Part shown: positions 41,943 through 50,352 of the stretch, in pieces
Layout of the letters: every line of letters starts with the position of its first letter
Numbering within the stretch: the stretch's first letter is position 1
Assembly: GCF_007859325.1 (NCBI RefSeq)
Contig: NZ_VOHK01000002.1
Location: 186,001 to 250,000 of the forward strand
DNA length: 64,000 bases
Reading direction: 5' to 3'
Source: Luteimonas marina
GTDB taxonomy: Bacteria > Pseudomonadota > Gammaproteobacteria > Xanthomonadales > Xanthomonadaceae
Notes under the pieces: model-generated
Told to the model about the DNA's origin: nothing
The model's input: the letters and a program-made list of their open reading frames with translations, nothing else
The model's database searches: none
Position numbers and translations under genes: made by a program

Positions 41943-43295
41943 ATGCAACGTCGCAATTTCCTGAAAGCCTCCGCCGCGCTCGGCGCCGCCGCGGCGGCGC
42001 CGTGGGTGTCCGCGCTCGGGCGCCCGCGCGAGCGCCTGCGCGTGGGCGTGATCGGCACCGGCATGCGCGGCCAGGTGCTGCTGTCGGAGCTGCTCAAGCA
42101 AGATGGCGTGGACGTGGCCGCGGTCTGCGACATCGAGCGCTTCATGCTCGACCGCGCGCTGCAGGCATTGGCCGAGGCCGGTCGTCCTGCGCCGCGCGTG
42201 TTCACCGGCAGCGGCGAGGCCTGGCGCGACATGCTGGCCGACGCGCGCCTGGACGCGGTGCTGATCGCCACGCCCTGGGAGCTGCACGCGCCGCAGGCGA
42301 TCGCGGCGATGGAGGCGAAGGTCGCGGTCGGCTGCGAGGTGGTCGCCGGCATCAGCCTGCAGGACCACTGGAACGTGCTGCGCGCGCAGCAGCGCACCGG
42401 CACGCCCTACATGCTGCTGGAGAACGTCTGCTACCGGCGCGACGTGCTGGCGGTGCTGAACATGGTGCGGCAGGGCCTGTTCGGCGAGCTGGTGCACGTG
42501 CAGGGCGGCTACGAGCACGACCTGCGCGCGGTGAAGTTCAACTCCGGCGAACCGGGCAAGCCGTATGGCGGCGGCGTCGAGTTCGGCGACAGGGGCTGGT
42601 CGGAGGCGAAGTGGCGCACGCCGCATTCGGTGCGCCGCAACGGCGAGCTGTATCCCAGCCACGGCATCGGTCCCTGCGCGCAGTGGCTGGACATCCATCG
42701 CGGCAACCGCTTCACGCGCCTGACCAGCCATGCGAGCAAGGCGCGCGGATTGCACGACTACGTCGTGAAGCAGGGTGGTGCAGGGCATCCGAACGCGAAG
42801 GTCGGCTTCGCGCTCGGCGACATCGTCACCACCCAGATCAGTTGCGAGAACGGCGAGACCGTGCTGCTGACCCACGACACCTCGCTGCCGCGGCCGTACT
42901 CGCTCGGCTTCCGCGTGCAGGGCACCGGCGGGATCTGGATGGACCTCAACCAGTCGATCTACCTCGAAGGCCGCAGCCCCGAAGCGCACAGGTGGGAGCC
43001 GGCTCAGCCCTGGCTCGACCGCCACGACCACCCGCTGTGGAAGACACACGGTGAACGTGCCGCCGGCGGCGGCCATGGCGGGATGGATTTCTTCGTGGTG
43101 CATGCCTTCGTCGAGGCGCTGAAGGCGGGCGCGCCGATGCCGATCGACGTGTTCGACGCCGTGGCCTGGAGCGCAATCACGCCGCTGTCGGAGCAGTCGA
43201 TCGCCGAGGGCAACCGGACGCTGGCGTTTCCGGATTTCACCGAGGGTGGCTGGAAGGGGCGGGAGCGGATCTTCGCGCTGGACGATCGCTACTGA
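41943..43295 (+). CDS. Gfo/Idh/MocA-family oxidoreductase, GH109-like glycosidase
   Basis: A 450-residue protein. The N-terminus MQRRNFLKASAALGAAAAAP resembles a twin-arginine (RR-x-F-L-K) signal, so export of the folded enzyme is likely. The Rossmann motif GVIGTGMRGQVLL follows. The central region MLLENVCYRRDVLAVLNMVRQGLFGELVHVQGGYEHDLRAVKFN resembles the NAD-dependent glycoside hydrolase family 109 (alpha-N-acetylgalactosaminidase type). The C-terminus includes HAFVEALKAGAPMPIDVFDAVAWSAI. NAD-dependent cleavage of an alpha-GalNAc-type linkage is known for GH109 members; specificity here is inferred. Confidence 0.85.
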   Translation: MQRRNFLKASAALGAAAAAPWVSALGRPRERLRVGVIGTGMRGQVLLSELLKQDGVDVAAVCDIERFMLDRALQALAEAGRPAPRVFTGSGEAWRDMLADARLDAVLIATPWELHAPQAIAAMEAKVAVGCEVVAGISLQDHWNVLRAQQRTGTPYMLLENVCYRRDVLAVLNMVRQGLFGELVHVQGGYEHDLRAVKFNSGEPGKPYGGGVEFGDRGWSEAKWRTPHSVRRNGELYPSHGIGPCAQWLDIHRGNRFTRLTSHASKARGLHDYVVKQGGAGHPNAKVGFALGDIVTTQISCENGETVLLTHDTSLPRPYSLGFRVQGTGGIWMDLNQSIYLEGRSPEAHRWEPAQPWLDRHDHPLWKTHGERAAGGGHGGMDFFVVHAFVEALKAGAPMPIDVFDAVAWSAITPLSEQSIAEGNRTLAFPDFTEGGWKGRERIFALDDRY

Positions 43296-43340
43296 GGCGG
43301 GCGGCTCCACAGGCGTTCGGGCCGGCCCCGACCAGCCCTT

Positions 43341-43444
43341 CCCGTCATTCCCGCGAAAGCGGGAATCCATTGTGACTTTGGACTGACGCCCTGCCGTCTC
43401 CGGGAAAGGCGAAAATGGATTCCCGCTTTCGCGGGAATGACGGG
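43341..43444. repeat. inverted-repeat element, GTCATTCCCGCGAAAGCGGG arms
   Basis: Arms 43341-43371 and 43414-43444 are perfect inverted copies over about 31 bases (CCCGTCATTCCCGCGAAAGC...), separated by 42 bases, upstream of the DUF6159 gene. Confidence 0.85.
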
Positions 43445-43570
43445 AGGAAAGGCGCCGGCTGCTGCGGGGTCGTCACATCCTCCACTCCACTCCCGTCGAG
43501 GGGTGACATCCGTCAATTGCCGGCGCCGGGGCGTCCGGGCACGATGGCGGACATCCACGGAGGCGATGCC

Positions 43571-44401
43571 ATGTTCGACAAATTCTCGCGCAGTTGGGAC
43601 CTGGTCAAGGCCAGCGCTTCGGTGCTGCGCTCGGACAAGGAGCTGATGTTGTTCCCGGTGATCTCCGGCATCGCGACCCTGGTGGTGCTGGCGACCTTCC
43701 TGCTGCCGATGTTCGCGCTGCGGATCTTCGCCGACGGCATCGGCATCGGCGGCGCGGTGTTCGGCTTCCTGTTCTACTTCGTGCAGTACAGCGTGATGAT
43801 CTTCTTCAACTGCGCCCTGGTCGGCGCGGCGATGATCCGCCTCGACGGCGGCGACCCGACCCTGGCCGACGGCTTCAATGCGGCGAAGGCGCGGATCCCG
43901 TCGATCCTCGGCTATGCCGCAATCGCCGCGACCGTGGGCGTGCTGCTGCAGGGTATGAAGAGCAAGGACAACTTCCTCGTGCGCCTGCTCGGCAGCGCGC
44001 TGGGCGCGGCGTGGACGCTGGCGACCTTCCTGGTGGTGCCGGTGCTGGTGTCGCGCAACATCGGCCCGATCGACGCGCTCAAGGAAAGCGTGTCCCTGCT
44101 CAAGCGCACCTGGGGCGAGAACGCGGTCGGGCAGGTCGGCATCGGCGCGGCGTTCGGGCTGCTCACCTTCGGCGTGGTGTTGGTGGGCGCGCTGTTCACG
44201 GTGCTGGCGGCACAGGTCTCGTTCGCGCTGGCGATCGTCGTCGGCGCGTTGTTCCTGCTCGTGGTGCTGCTGGTGGGCATCTACCAGGCGGCGCTGAGCG
44301 GCATCTACTCGGCGGCGCTGTACCGCTACGCGGTCTCGCACGAGACGCCGGCGGCGTTCCGCGGCGCGGACCTGGAGCATGCGTTCCTGCCGAAGGGCTG
44401 A
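43571..44401 (+). CDS. DUF6159 family membrane protein
   Basis: A 276-residue integral membrane protein with about six hydrophobic helices. It starts MFDKFSRSWDLVKASASVLRSDKELMLFPVISGIATLVVL, followed by YFVQYSVMIFFNCALVGAAMIRLDGGDPTLADGF. These are typical of the DUF6159 group. A GGAGG motif 8 bases upstream of ATG 43571 supports the start. The role is unknown. It ends before a good terminator. Confidence 0.85.
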   Translation: MFDKFSRSWDLVKASASVLRSDKELMLFPVISGIATLVVLATFLLPMFALRIFADGIGIGGAVFGFLFYFVQYSVMIFFNCALVGAAMIRLDGGDPTLADGFNAAKARIPSILGYAAIAATVGVLLQGMKSKDNFLVRLLGSALGAAWTLATFLVVPVLVSRNIGPIDALKESVSLLKRTWGENAVGQVGIGAAFGLLTFGVVLVGALFTVLAAQVSFALAIVVGALFLLVVLLVGIYQAALSGIYSAALYRYAVSHETPAAFRGADLEHAFLPKG

Positions 44402-44420
44402 TTCCCGAAACCGGGTTCGA

Positions 44421-44455
44421 AACCGGGGTCGGAGTCGTCTCTGACCCCGGTTTTC
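44421..44455 (+). terminator. rho-independent terminator after DUF6159 gene
   Basis: AACCGGGGTC/GACCCCGGTT stem around GGAGTCGTCTCT, followed by TTTTCTT. The stem-loop is almost the same as the one at 412-440, suggesting a family of transposable or conserved terminator-type repeats. Confidence 0.85.
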
Positions 44456-44461
44456 TTCCAC

Positions 44462-44560
44462 CTGTCATTTCGACCGAAGGGAGAAATCTCCAGCCTCGGC
44501 CGCCCAGACGTCCTTGCGCTCGACGGGACAGCAGATTTCTCCCTTCGGTCGAAATGACAG
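44462..44560. repeat. inverted-repeat element, GTCATTTCGACCGAAGGGAG arms
   Basis: Arms 44462-44489 and 44532-44560 are near-perfect inverted copies with about 42 bases between, sitting between the convergent DUF6159 and pteridine reductase genes. Confidence 0.85.
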
Positions 44561-44591
44561 TACACGGGGGCTGTCGACATGACAGCAGGGG

Positions 44592-45329
44592 CTACAGCGG
44601 CGTCCGCCCGCCGTCGACGGCGACCACCGATCCGGTCGTGTACATCGCGTCCTGCAGCAGCCACAGCGCCGTGGCCGCGATCTCGTCGACGCTGCCGGTG
44701 CGCGCCAGCGCCGTGTGCGCGAGGATCTTCTCCTGCAGCGCGGGATCGGCGGCGTCCTCCGGCCACAGGATCGCTCCGGGCGCGATCGCGTTGACCCGCA
44801 CCTCCGGCGCCAGCACCACCGCGAGCGCGCGCGTCATCGCCTCCAGCGCGCCCTTGCCGGTGGCGTAGGCCGACAGGTCGGCGCGCGGCTGCCGGGCATA
44901 GACGTCGCTGATGCCGAGGATCGCGCCGCGCGTGGCCTTCAGGTGCGGCGCGGCGGCCTGCGACAGGAAGAACGGCGCGCGCAGGTTCACCGCGAACAGT
45001 TCGTCCCACTGCGCGGGCGTCACCGTGCCGAACGGCGTCGGAAAGAACGCGGCGGCGTTGTTGACCAGGGCGTCGAGCCGCCCGAAGCGGCCGACGGTCT
45101 TCGCCACCAGCTCCGGCAGGCGGTCGAATTGCGCCAGGTCGGCCTGCAGTACCAGTGCGCTGCCCGGGCGCGCGGCCTCGAGTTCCGCGGCCAGCGCCTC
45201 GGCGTCGCCGCGCGAGTCGCGGCAGTGCACGGCGACCGCGAAACCCGCGCCGTGCAGCCGGCGCGCGATCGCCGCGCCGAGGCGGCGTGCGGCGCCGGTG
45301 ACCAGGGCGACGCGGTGGGATGGTGTCAC
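44592..45329 (-). CDS. pteridine reductase-like short-chain dehydrogenase (FolM/PTR1 type)
   Basis: A 245-residue SDR enzyme. The nucleotide-binding motif is TGAARRLGAAIARRLHGAG, of the TGxxxRLG form seen in PTR1 and FolM instead of the usual TGxxxGxG. ALVNNAAAFFPTPFG and the active-site YATGK (in RADLSAYATGKGALEAMTRALA) follow. The start is GTG 45329, with GGAG 7 bases upstream. It should reduce dihydropterins or dihydrofolate with NADPH. Its nearness to folB and folK on the other strand fits a pterin role. Confidence 0.85.
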   Translation of the reverse strand: MTPSHRVALVTGAARRLGAAIARRLHGAGFAVAVHCRDSRGDAEALAAELEAARPGSALVLQADLAQFDRLPELVAKTVGRFGRLDALVNNAAAFFPTPFGTVTPAQWDELFAVNLRAPFFLSQAAAPHLKATRGAILGISDVYARQPRADLSAYATGKGALEAMTRALAVVLAPEVRVNAIAPGAILWPEDAADPALQEKILAHTALARTGSVDEIAATALWLLQDAMYTTGSVVAVDGGRTPL

Positions 45330-45418
45330 GGCAGGCTCCTGCGCCAGATGCAGCCATTATCGTCCCGCGCCGGGCGCGGCCAGGCGCACGCTCGGCCTTG
45401 TCGCGGGGACATCCGTCA

Positions 45419-45448
45419 TTGACATCATGATGATTGAGCATCATGATG
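45419..45448 (+). promoter_or_regulatory. vapBC promoter with overlapping inverted-repeat operator
   Basis: TTGACA (45419-45424) is a perfect -35; CATGAT (45442-45447) is a fair -10 at 17 bases. Between and over them lies a perfect inverted repeat ATCATGATG-ATTGAG-CATCATGAT (45425-45433 and 45440-45448). A dimeric antitoxin binding here would block RNA polymerase. The predicted transcript start is at or within a few bases of ATG 45454. Confidence 0.75.
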
Positions 45449-45453
45449 CAGTC

Positions 45454-45705
45454 ATGCGCACCACCATCGATCTGCCGGAAGACCTGCACCGCATCGCCAC
45501 CAGCCTGGCGCGTCACAACAAGCGCAGCCTGGGGCAGGTCGTGGCCGAGTTGATGCGGCGCGGGCTGGATGCGGCGCCGGCAGGCCGGGTGGAAGAGCGC
45601 AAGACGGTGTATCGCATCGACGAGGACACCGGGTTGCCGGTCATCCTCGGCGCGACCCGGGTGATGACCGACGACGACGTGCGGGCGCTGGAAGACGAAC
45701 CGTGA
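45454..45705 (+). CDS. antitoxin of a VapBC-type pair, ribbon-helix-helix/CopG-like
   Basis: An 83-residue protein starting MRTTIDLPEDLHRIATSLARHNKRSLGQVVAELMRRGLD, the typical ribbon-helix-helix N-terminus with an Arg-Thr-Thr strand. The C-terminal half (VYRIDEDTGLPVILGATRVMTDDDVRALEDEP) is acidic and should wrap the toxin. ATG 45454 is chosen because the conserved domain begins there and the promoter lies just upstream; in-frame ATGs at 45427 and 45430 fall inside the operator. The stop overlaps the toxin start (GTGA). The antitoxin probably represses its own operon through the 45425-45448 palindrome. Confidence 0.85.
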   Translation: MRTTIDLPEDLHRIATSLARHNKRSLGQVVAELMRRGLDAAPAGRVEERKTVYRIDEDTGLPVILGATRVMTDDDVRALEDEP

Positions 45706-46118
45706 CGCCTGCGCGCGAGGCGCCGATATTGCTGGACGGCAACGTCCTCGTCGCCATGTCCTATCCGCCGCACGTGCATCACGTGGCGGCACAGCAATGG
45801 TTCCGCCGGCAGCGCGGCCTGTTCGCCACCTGTCCGATCACGCAGGGAACGCTGCTGCGGATACTGCTGAGTTTTCGCGCGGTGCCGGGCACCGAGGATG
45901 CCGTGGGCATCCTGCGCGGTTTCGTCGAGCACCCACGCCACCGATTCTGGCCGGATGGCCTCGACTACCTGCAGGTCGACTGGAAAGGCGTGATGGGCCA
46001 CAGGCAGGTGACCGACGCCTATCTGGTGGCATTGGCAAGGAAGAACGGGGGCAGGCTGGCCACTTTCGACAAGGGCGTGGCGGCGCTGCATCCGGGTCTG
46101 GTCGAGCTGATCGAATGA
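45702..46118 (+). CDS. PIN-domain toxin (VapC-like)
   Basis: A 138-residue PIN-domain protein starting at GTG 45702 within the antitoxin stop. The first acidic residue is visible in APILLDGNVLVAM (Asp12), and two further Asp in VTDAYLVALARKNGGRLATFDKG (Asp105, Asp123). In the usual TCPLTENGFLRVL motif of this subgroup the Glu position reads Gln (TCPITQGTLLRIL, Gln48), so one metal ligand may be lost or shifted. PIN toxins cut RNA. The gene overlaps midA by 4 bases, so the pair is embedded in an operon with housekeeping-type genes. Confidence 0.85.
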   Translation: MTPAREAPILLDGNVLVAMSYPPHVHHVAAQQWFRRQRGLFATCPITQGTLLRILLSFRAVPGTEDAVGILRGFVEHPRHRFWPDGLDYLQVDWKGVMGHRQVTDAYLVALARKNGGRLATFDKGVAALHPGLVELIE

Positions 46119-47308
46119 GCGGATCTTCCGGGCCTCCTCCGACTGACGGCGACGCGCTCGCCCACAGCGCGCACCTGCAGGCGCTGATCCGCGAACAGGT
46201 CGCGGCCGCCGGCGGGGCACTCCCGTTCTGGCGCTTCATGGAGCTGGCGCTGTATGCGCCGGGGCTGGGCTACTACAGTGCCGGCGCGGCGAAGTTCGGC
46301 GCCGCCGGCGATTTCGTCACCGCGCCCGAGCTCGGCCCGCTGTTCGCCGAATGCGTGGCCGGGGCGGTGGCGCCGGTGATCGGCCAGGTCGGCGAGGATG
46401 CGCGTTTCCTCGAGATCGGCGCCGGCAGCGGCAAGTTCGCCGAGTACGCGATCAAGCAGCTGATGTGGCTCGACGCGATGCCGGCGCGCTACGCCATCCT
46501 CGAACCCAGCGCCGACCTGCGCGAACGCCAGCGCGAGCACCTGTCGCGGCGCCTGACGCCGCCGGTGTTCGAACGCGTCGAGTGGCTCGACGGGCCGATG
46601 CCGGACGACTGGAACGGCGTGCTGTTCGCCAACGAGGTCATCGACGCGCTGCCGACGCCGCGCTTCTCGATCCGGGGCGGCGAGGTGTTCGAGGAGCATG
46701 TCGTACTCGACGGCGACGGCGGCCTCAAACGCAGCGACCGCCCGGCCGATGCGCTGCTGGCCGCGGCCGTGCGCCACGTCGAGCGCCAGATCGATGCGCC
46801 CTTCGCCGACGGTTATCGTTCCGAACTCCTGCCGCAGCTGCCGTACTGGCTGCAGGCGGTCGCGGGCGGGCTGAAGTCGGGCGCGATGCTGTTCGTCGAC
46901 TACGGCTATCCGCGGCGCGAATACTACGATCCGCGCCGCCGCGACGGCACCCTGCGCGCGTTCCACCGCCACCATGTGGTCGAGGACGTGTTCGCGCGCG
47001 TCGGCCTGCAGGACATCACCGCCTCGGTGGACTTCACCGCGCTGGCCGAGGCCGGCACCGGTGCGGGCTTCGACTTCGCCGGCTACTGCTCGCAGGCAAG
47101 CTTCCTGATCGGCAACGGGCTGGAGCAGCGCCTCGCCGCGCACGAGGCGCGCGCCGCCGACGAGGCCGCGCGCCACGCCCTGCGCCAGCAGGCGAAGGCG
47201 CTGACCCTGCCCGGGGAAATGGGCGAGCGCTTCCAGGCGATGGGCTTCGCGCGCGACGTCGGCTTCGACGCGGCCTTCCTCGTCGGCGACCTGAGTTTCC
47301 GCCTGTGA
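46115..47308 (+). CDS. SAM-dependent methyltransferase, MidA/NDUFAF7 family
   Basis: A 397-residue protein of the DUF185 (MidA) family. Motif I FLEIGAGSGKFAEYAIKQL is preceded by FMELALYAPGLGYYSAGAAKFGAAGDFVTAPELGPLFAE, a diagnostic stretch. LFANEVIDALPTPRF and MLFVDYGYPRREYYDPRR follow. Eukaryotic NDUFAF7 symmetrically dimethylates an Arg of complex I; the bacterial role is less clear. Its ATG overlaps the PIN toxin stop, and its stop overlaps the vanZ-like start (GTGA). Confidence 0.93.
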   Translation: MSGSSGPPPTDGDALAHSAHLQALIREQVAAAGGALPFWRFMELALYAPGLGYYSAGAAKFGAAGDFVTAPELGPLFAECVAGAVAPVIGQVGEDARFLEIGAGSGKFAEYAIKQLMWLDAMPARYAILEPSADLRERQREHLSRRLTPPVFERVEWLDGPMPDDWNGVLFANEVIDALPTPRFSIRGGEVFEEHVVLDGDGGLKRSDRPADALLAAAVRHVERQIDAPFADGYRSELLPQLPYWLQAVAGGLKSGAMLFVDYGYPRREYYDPRRRDGTLRAFHRHHVVEDVFARVGLQDITASVDFTALAEAGTGAGFDFAGYCSQASFLIGNGLEQRLAAHEARAADEAARHALRQQAKALTLPGEMGERFQAMGFARDVGFDAAFLVGDLSFRL

Positions 47309-47736
47309 GCCCGCGCCCAGAAGGTACGTACCGCTTCGGCCGTTCGCTCAAGCCGCTGCGGCACCCGCGCTTCTGGTGCGCGCTGTGGTGCCTGGCGATC
47401 GCGGTGATCGTGGTCGGCTCGCTGATGCCGCCGCCGCCGATGCCCGACTTCGATGGCAGCGACAAGTGGACGCACTTCCTCGGCTACTTCGTCGTCGCCG
47501 CGTCGGCGGTGCAGCTGTTCCGCAACTGGGCGGGGCTGTTCGGCGCGGGACTGGGCCTCGTATTGCTTGGGATCGGCATCGAACATGCGCAGGGCGCGCT
47601 GACCGTCGACCGCATGTTCGACATGAAGGACGCGCTGGCGAACACGCTCGGCGTCATCGCCGGGCTGGGCACGCGGCTGACGCCGTGGCGCGACCTGCTG
47701 CTGCGGATCGATGGCGGGCGGGACGGCGCAGGGTAG
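47305..47736 (+). CDS. VanZ-like family membrane protein
   Basis: A 143-residue inner-membrane protein with four hydrophobic helices (about 26-42, 55-75, 80-98 and 112-128). Family features are VVGSLMPPPPMPDFDGSDKWTHFLGYFVVAASA, with the conserved D/E-K-x-x-H motif, and GIGIEHAQGAL and DMKDALANTLGVIAG. The relatives' role is unclear. It begins with GTG 47305 overlapping the midA stop and closes the operon. Confidence 0.9.
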   Translation: MSPRPEGTYRFGRSLKPLRHPRFWCALWCLAIAVIVVGSLMPPPPMPDFDGSDKWTHFLGYFVVAASAVQLFRNWAGLFGAGLGLVLLGIGIEHAQGALTVDRMFDMKDALANTLGVIAGLGTRLTPWRDLLLRIDGGRDGAG

Positions 47737-47754
47737 GGATGTCGGCTTCCGACT

Positions 47755-47790
47755 CCCTCCCCCGCTTGCGGGGGAGGGTTGGGGTGGGGG
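47755..47790. repeat. solo arm of the CCCTCCCCCGC repeat
   Basis: CCCTCCCCCGCTTGCGGGGG, then AGGGTTGGGGTGGGGG; single hairpin arm between the convergent vanZ and hexosaminidase genes. No inverted partner was seen. Confidence 0.7.
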
Positions 47791-47814
47791 CGCTCTTCGC
47801 AGCGAACCCGATCC

Positions 47815-50151
47815 TCAGCGCGCCACCAGCTCCACCCGATCGAGCACCCACATCTCCGGCCGCGTATCGCCGGTGGTGGTGAAGCACAGGTCGGTGGCGC
47901 CCCCGATCTCTGCCAGCGGCACCTCGACGTCGATGAAACCATCCTCGCCGGTCTCCCCCGGCAGCGGCAGCTTCGCCACGATCTCCCCACTGCAGCCGCC
48001 CGACTGCACCAGCAGCTCACCGTGTTCGGTTTCGGCGGGCAGGAACTTGCGGGCCGGTTCGTCGTGCGCAAGCTGGAAGTAGTACGGCAGCCGCCCCAGC
48101 CGCACCTTCGCCGCCGCGATGCCGTCGAGGTCGGCGCCGGCCCACAGCCAGCACGGGTAGAAGATCGTGACGTTGAAGATCGCGCGCTCGCCGTCGGCGG
48201 GGCCGTCGTCCTCCAGCCGCAGCAGCAGGCGGCCGGTGTCGGGGCAGGTGGCGAGCTGCTCGTCGCTGCGCACCAGCAGGCTCGCCGCGTCGAAGGCGTG
48301 CCGCGACGCGGGCGCGAGCGCGGTGGTGCCGGAGAACGCCGCGGCGCGCAGGTCCAGCGGCAGCGGCGCCTCGATCGGCGCCGCGTACAGCGGCGAGTCC
48401 GCGTCCGGCTCGCTGCCGTCGGTGGTGTAGCGGACCGCGTAGCCGAGCGGATTCTCCAGCGTGACCTGCACGCTGCCCGCCTTGCGCTCGCCTTCCGCGC
48501 TCGCCAGCACCTCGAACGGCGTCTGCGCATAGGCGATGTCGAAGGCGCGGTAGCGCGGCAGCTGCGCGGGCAGCCGCGTCAGGAAGTCCGCATAGTCCTT
48601 GCCTGCGGCCGGCGTCCAGGCCGATTCGGCCAGCGCCGCGATGCGCGGGAAGATCGCGTGCTGCATGCGCGCCCAGCTGCGCATGTGCTCGGTGAACACG
48701 TTGGCCTGCACGCCGATGACGTGCCTGGCCTGGGCCGCCGACAGCGCTTCGGGCACGGGCTCGAAGCCGTAGACCGTCTCCAGCGTGACCTGCACCGGGC
48801 GGCCCGGCGGCTCGTTCGGCGACGCGGTCTGCAGGTAGTCGAGGTAGAGCTTGTCCACCGGCGACATCACCACGTCGTGGCCGGACTGCGCGGCGGCGAT
48901 GCCGCCCTCGGTGCCGCGCCACGACATCACCGTTGCGTCCGGCGGCAGCCCGCCCTCGAGGATCTCGTCCCAGCCCAGCAGCTTGCGACCCTTGCCCGAC
49001 AGGTAGGTTTCCAGCCGCTTGATGAACCAGCTCTGCAGCTCGGTCTCGTCCTGGATGCCGAGTTCCTTCATCCGCGCCTGCACGCCGGCGGAGGCCTGCC
49101 ACTGGTCCTTGACCGCCTCGTCGCCGCCGATGTGGACATAGGTCGAGGGAAACAGCGCGAGCACCTCGTCGAGCACGTCCTCGATGAAATCGAAGGTCGC
49201 CTCGTCGATGTTGAACAGGTACTGGTGCACGCCCCATTCGTTCGACACCGGCGGCGTGTCGCCGAGCGAGCCGTACTGCGGGTAGGCGGCGACGATCGCC
49301 TGCACGTGGCCGGGCATGTCGAACTCGGGCACGACGGTGATGTGGCGCTGCGCGGCATAGGCGACGATGTCGCGGATCTGGTCCTGCGTGTAGTAGCCGC
49401 AGTACGGGCGCGGCTTGCCGTTCGCCGGATCGACGCCGGCCTCGCCCGCGGGGATGCGGCAGCCGCCGACCTCGGTGAGCTTCGGATACTTCGGGATCTC
49501 GATGCGCCAGCCCTGGTCGTCGGTCAGGTGCCAGTGGAAGGTGTTGAGCTTGTGCTGCGCCATCGCGTCGAGCAACTGCCTGATCTCGTCGACCGACTGG
49601 AAATGGCGCGCGGAGTCGAGCATCAGCCCGCGCCAGCTGAAGCGCGGCGCGTCCTCGATGTGCAGCGCCGGCACGCGCACGGCCTCCCCCTGCGCCGAGG
49701 ACAGCAGCTGCCACAGCGTCACCGCGCCGTAGAACAGGCCGCGCTCGTCGCCGGCGGCGACGCGGACATGCTGCGGGGCGATTTCGAGCACGTAGCCTTC
49801 GGCGGCATCGGGCGAGGCCGAGGGATCGATCGCGAACACGATGCCGCCGTCCGTTCCCGGCGCGGTCCCGGGCGTGATGCCGTTGGTCTTCGCGACCAGC
49901 CCGGCGAAGTGCGCGGCGACGCGCTGCGCGGCCTCGCCGTCCGCGGACACGCGGGTCGAGGCGTCGAAGCGGAAGCTGCCTTCGCGCTGCTCCAGCGACG
50001 CGGGTGCGGGGATCAGCGCCGGCCTGGCGACGGCTTCGGCTGGTGTCGCCGGTGCGGCATCCGCGGCATCCTGGCGTCCGCCGCAGGCGGCGAGCAAGGC
50101 GGTCATGGAGAGCATCAGCGCAAGCCGCTGCGCGCGGGGGATCGGGATCAT
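47815..50151 (-). CDS. beta-N-acetylhexosaminidase, GH20, lipoprotein
   Basis: A 778-residue glycosidase that releases terminal GlcNAc from chitooligosaccharides or glycoconjugates. It has a lipobox signal (LLAACGG, about 1-23). The GH20 N-terminal domain covers about 40-160 and the TIM barrel about 165-510, with RGLMLDSARHFQSVDEIRQLLDAMAQHKLNTFHWHLTDDQGWRIEI and the catalytic Asp-Glu pair in STYVHIGGDEAVKDQW. The C-terminal region (about 580-778) has a chitobiase-like domain and a beta-sandwich (GRLLLRLEDDGPADGERAIFNVTIFYPCWLW). It is the last gene of a minus-strand run with a TonB-dependent receptor and a kinase. Confidence 0.95.
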   Translation of the reverse strand: MIPIPRAQRLALMLSMTALLAACGGRQDAADAAPATPAEAVARPALIPAPASLEQREGSFRFDASTRVSADGEAAQRVAAHFAGLVAKTNGITPGTAPGTDGGIVFAIDPSASPDAAEGYVLEIAPQHVRVAAGDERGLFYGAVTLWQLLSSAQGEAVRVPALHIEDAPRFSWRGLMLDSARHFQSVDEIRQLLDAMAQHKLNTFHWHLTDDQGWRIEIPKYPKLTEVGGCRIPAGEAGVDPANGKPRPYCGYYTQDQIRDIVAYAAQRHITVVPEFDMPGHVQAIVAAYPQYGSLGDTPPVSNEWGVHQYLFNIDEATFDFIEDVLDEVLALFPSTYVHIGGDEAVKDQWQASAGVQARMKELGIQDETELQSWFIKRLETYLSGKGRKLLGWDEILEGGLPPDATVMSWRGTEGGIAAAQSGHDVVMSPVDKLYLDYLQTASPNEPPGRPVQVTLETVYGFEPVPEALSAAQARHVIGVQANVFTEHMRSWARMQHAIFPRIAALAESAWTPAAGKDYADFLTRLPAQLPRYRAFDIAYAQTPFEVLASAEGERKAGSVQVTLENPLGYAVRYTTDGSEPDADSPLYAAPIEAPLPLDLRAAAFSGTTALAPASRHAFDAASLLVRSDEQLATCPDTGRLLLRLEDDGPADGERAIFNVTIFYPCWLWAGADLDGIAAAKVRLGRLPYYFQLAHDEPARKFLPAETEHGELLVQSGGCSGEIVAKLPLPGETGEDGFIDVEVPLAEIGGATDLCFTTTGDTRPEMWVLDRVELVAR

Positions 50152-50221
50152 TGCTTCATCCTCGGTCTGGCTTGGAAGAACTGCAGATTCGTCATCCCGG
50201 CGTTCGCCGGGATGACGGTGC

Positions 50222-50235
50222 TGACAATGGTGTCG
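50222..50235. promoter_or_regulatory. candidate NagR-type operator upstream of the hexosaminidase
   Basis: TGACAATGGTGTCG resembles TGACAACGATGTCA at 54435-54448, matching both TGACA and TGTC half-sites with the same spacing, about 71 bases upstream of the GH20 start. It follows a solo hairpin GTCATCCCGGCGTTCGCC (about 50190-50216). Confidence 0.45.
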
Positions 50236-50352
50236 TCGCGGCAATGGCGAACCATGGCCTCACGGCTGCTGGAAGATGGCAAAAAAACGCGGGCCCGGAC
50301 GAACCGGGGCCCGCGGGGAGAACGGCATCAAGCGGGAGGTGGATGCCGTCGA

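Noticed and set aside
45427..45453. ATG codons at 45427 and 45430 as antitoxin start
   Set aside because: They are inside the operator palindrome and precede the predicted transcript start.
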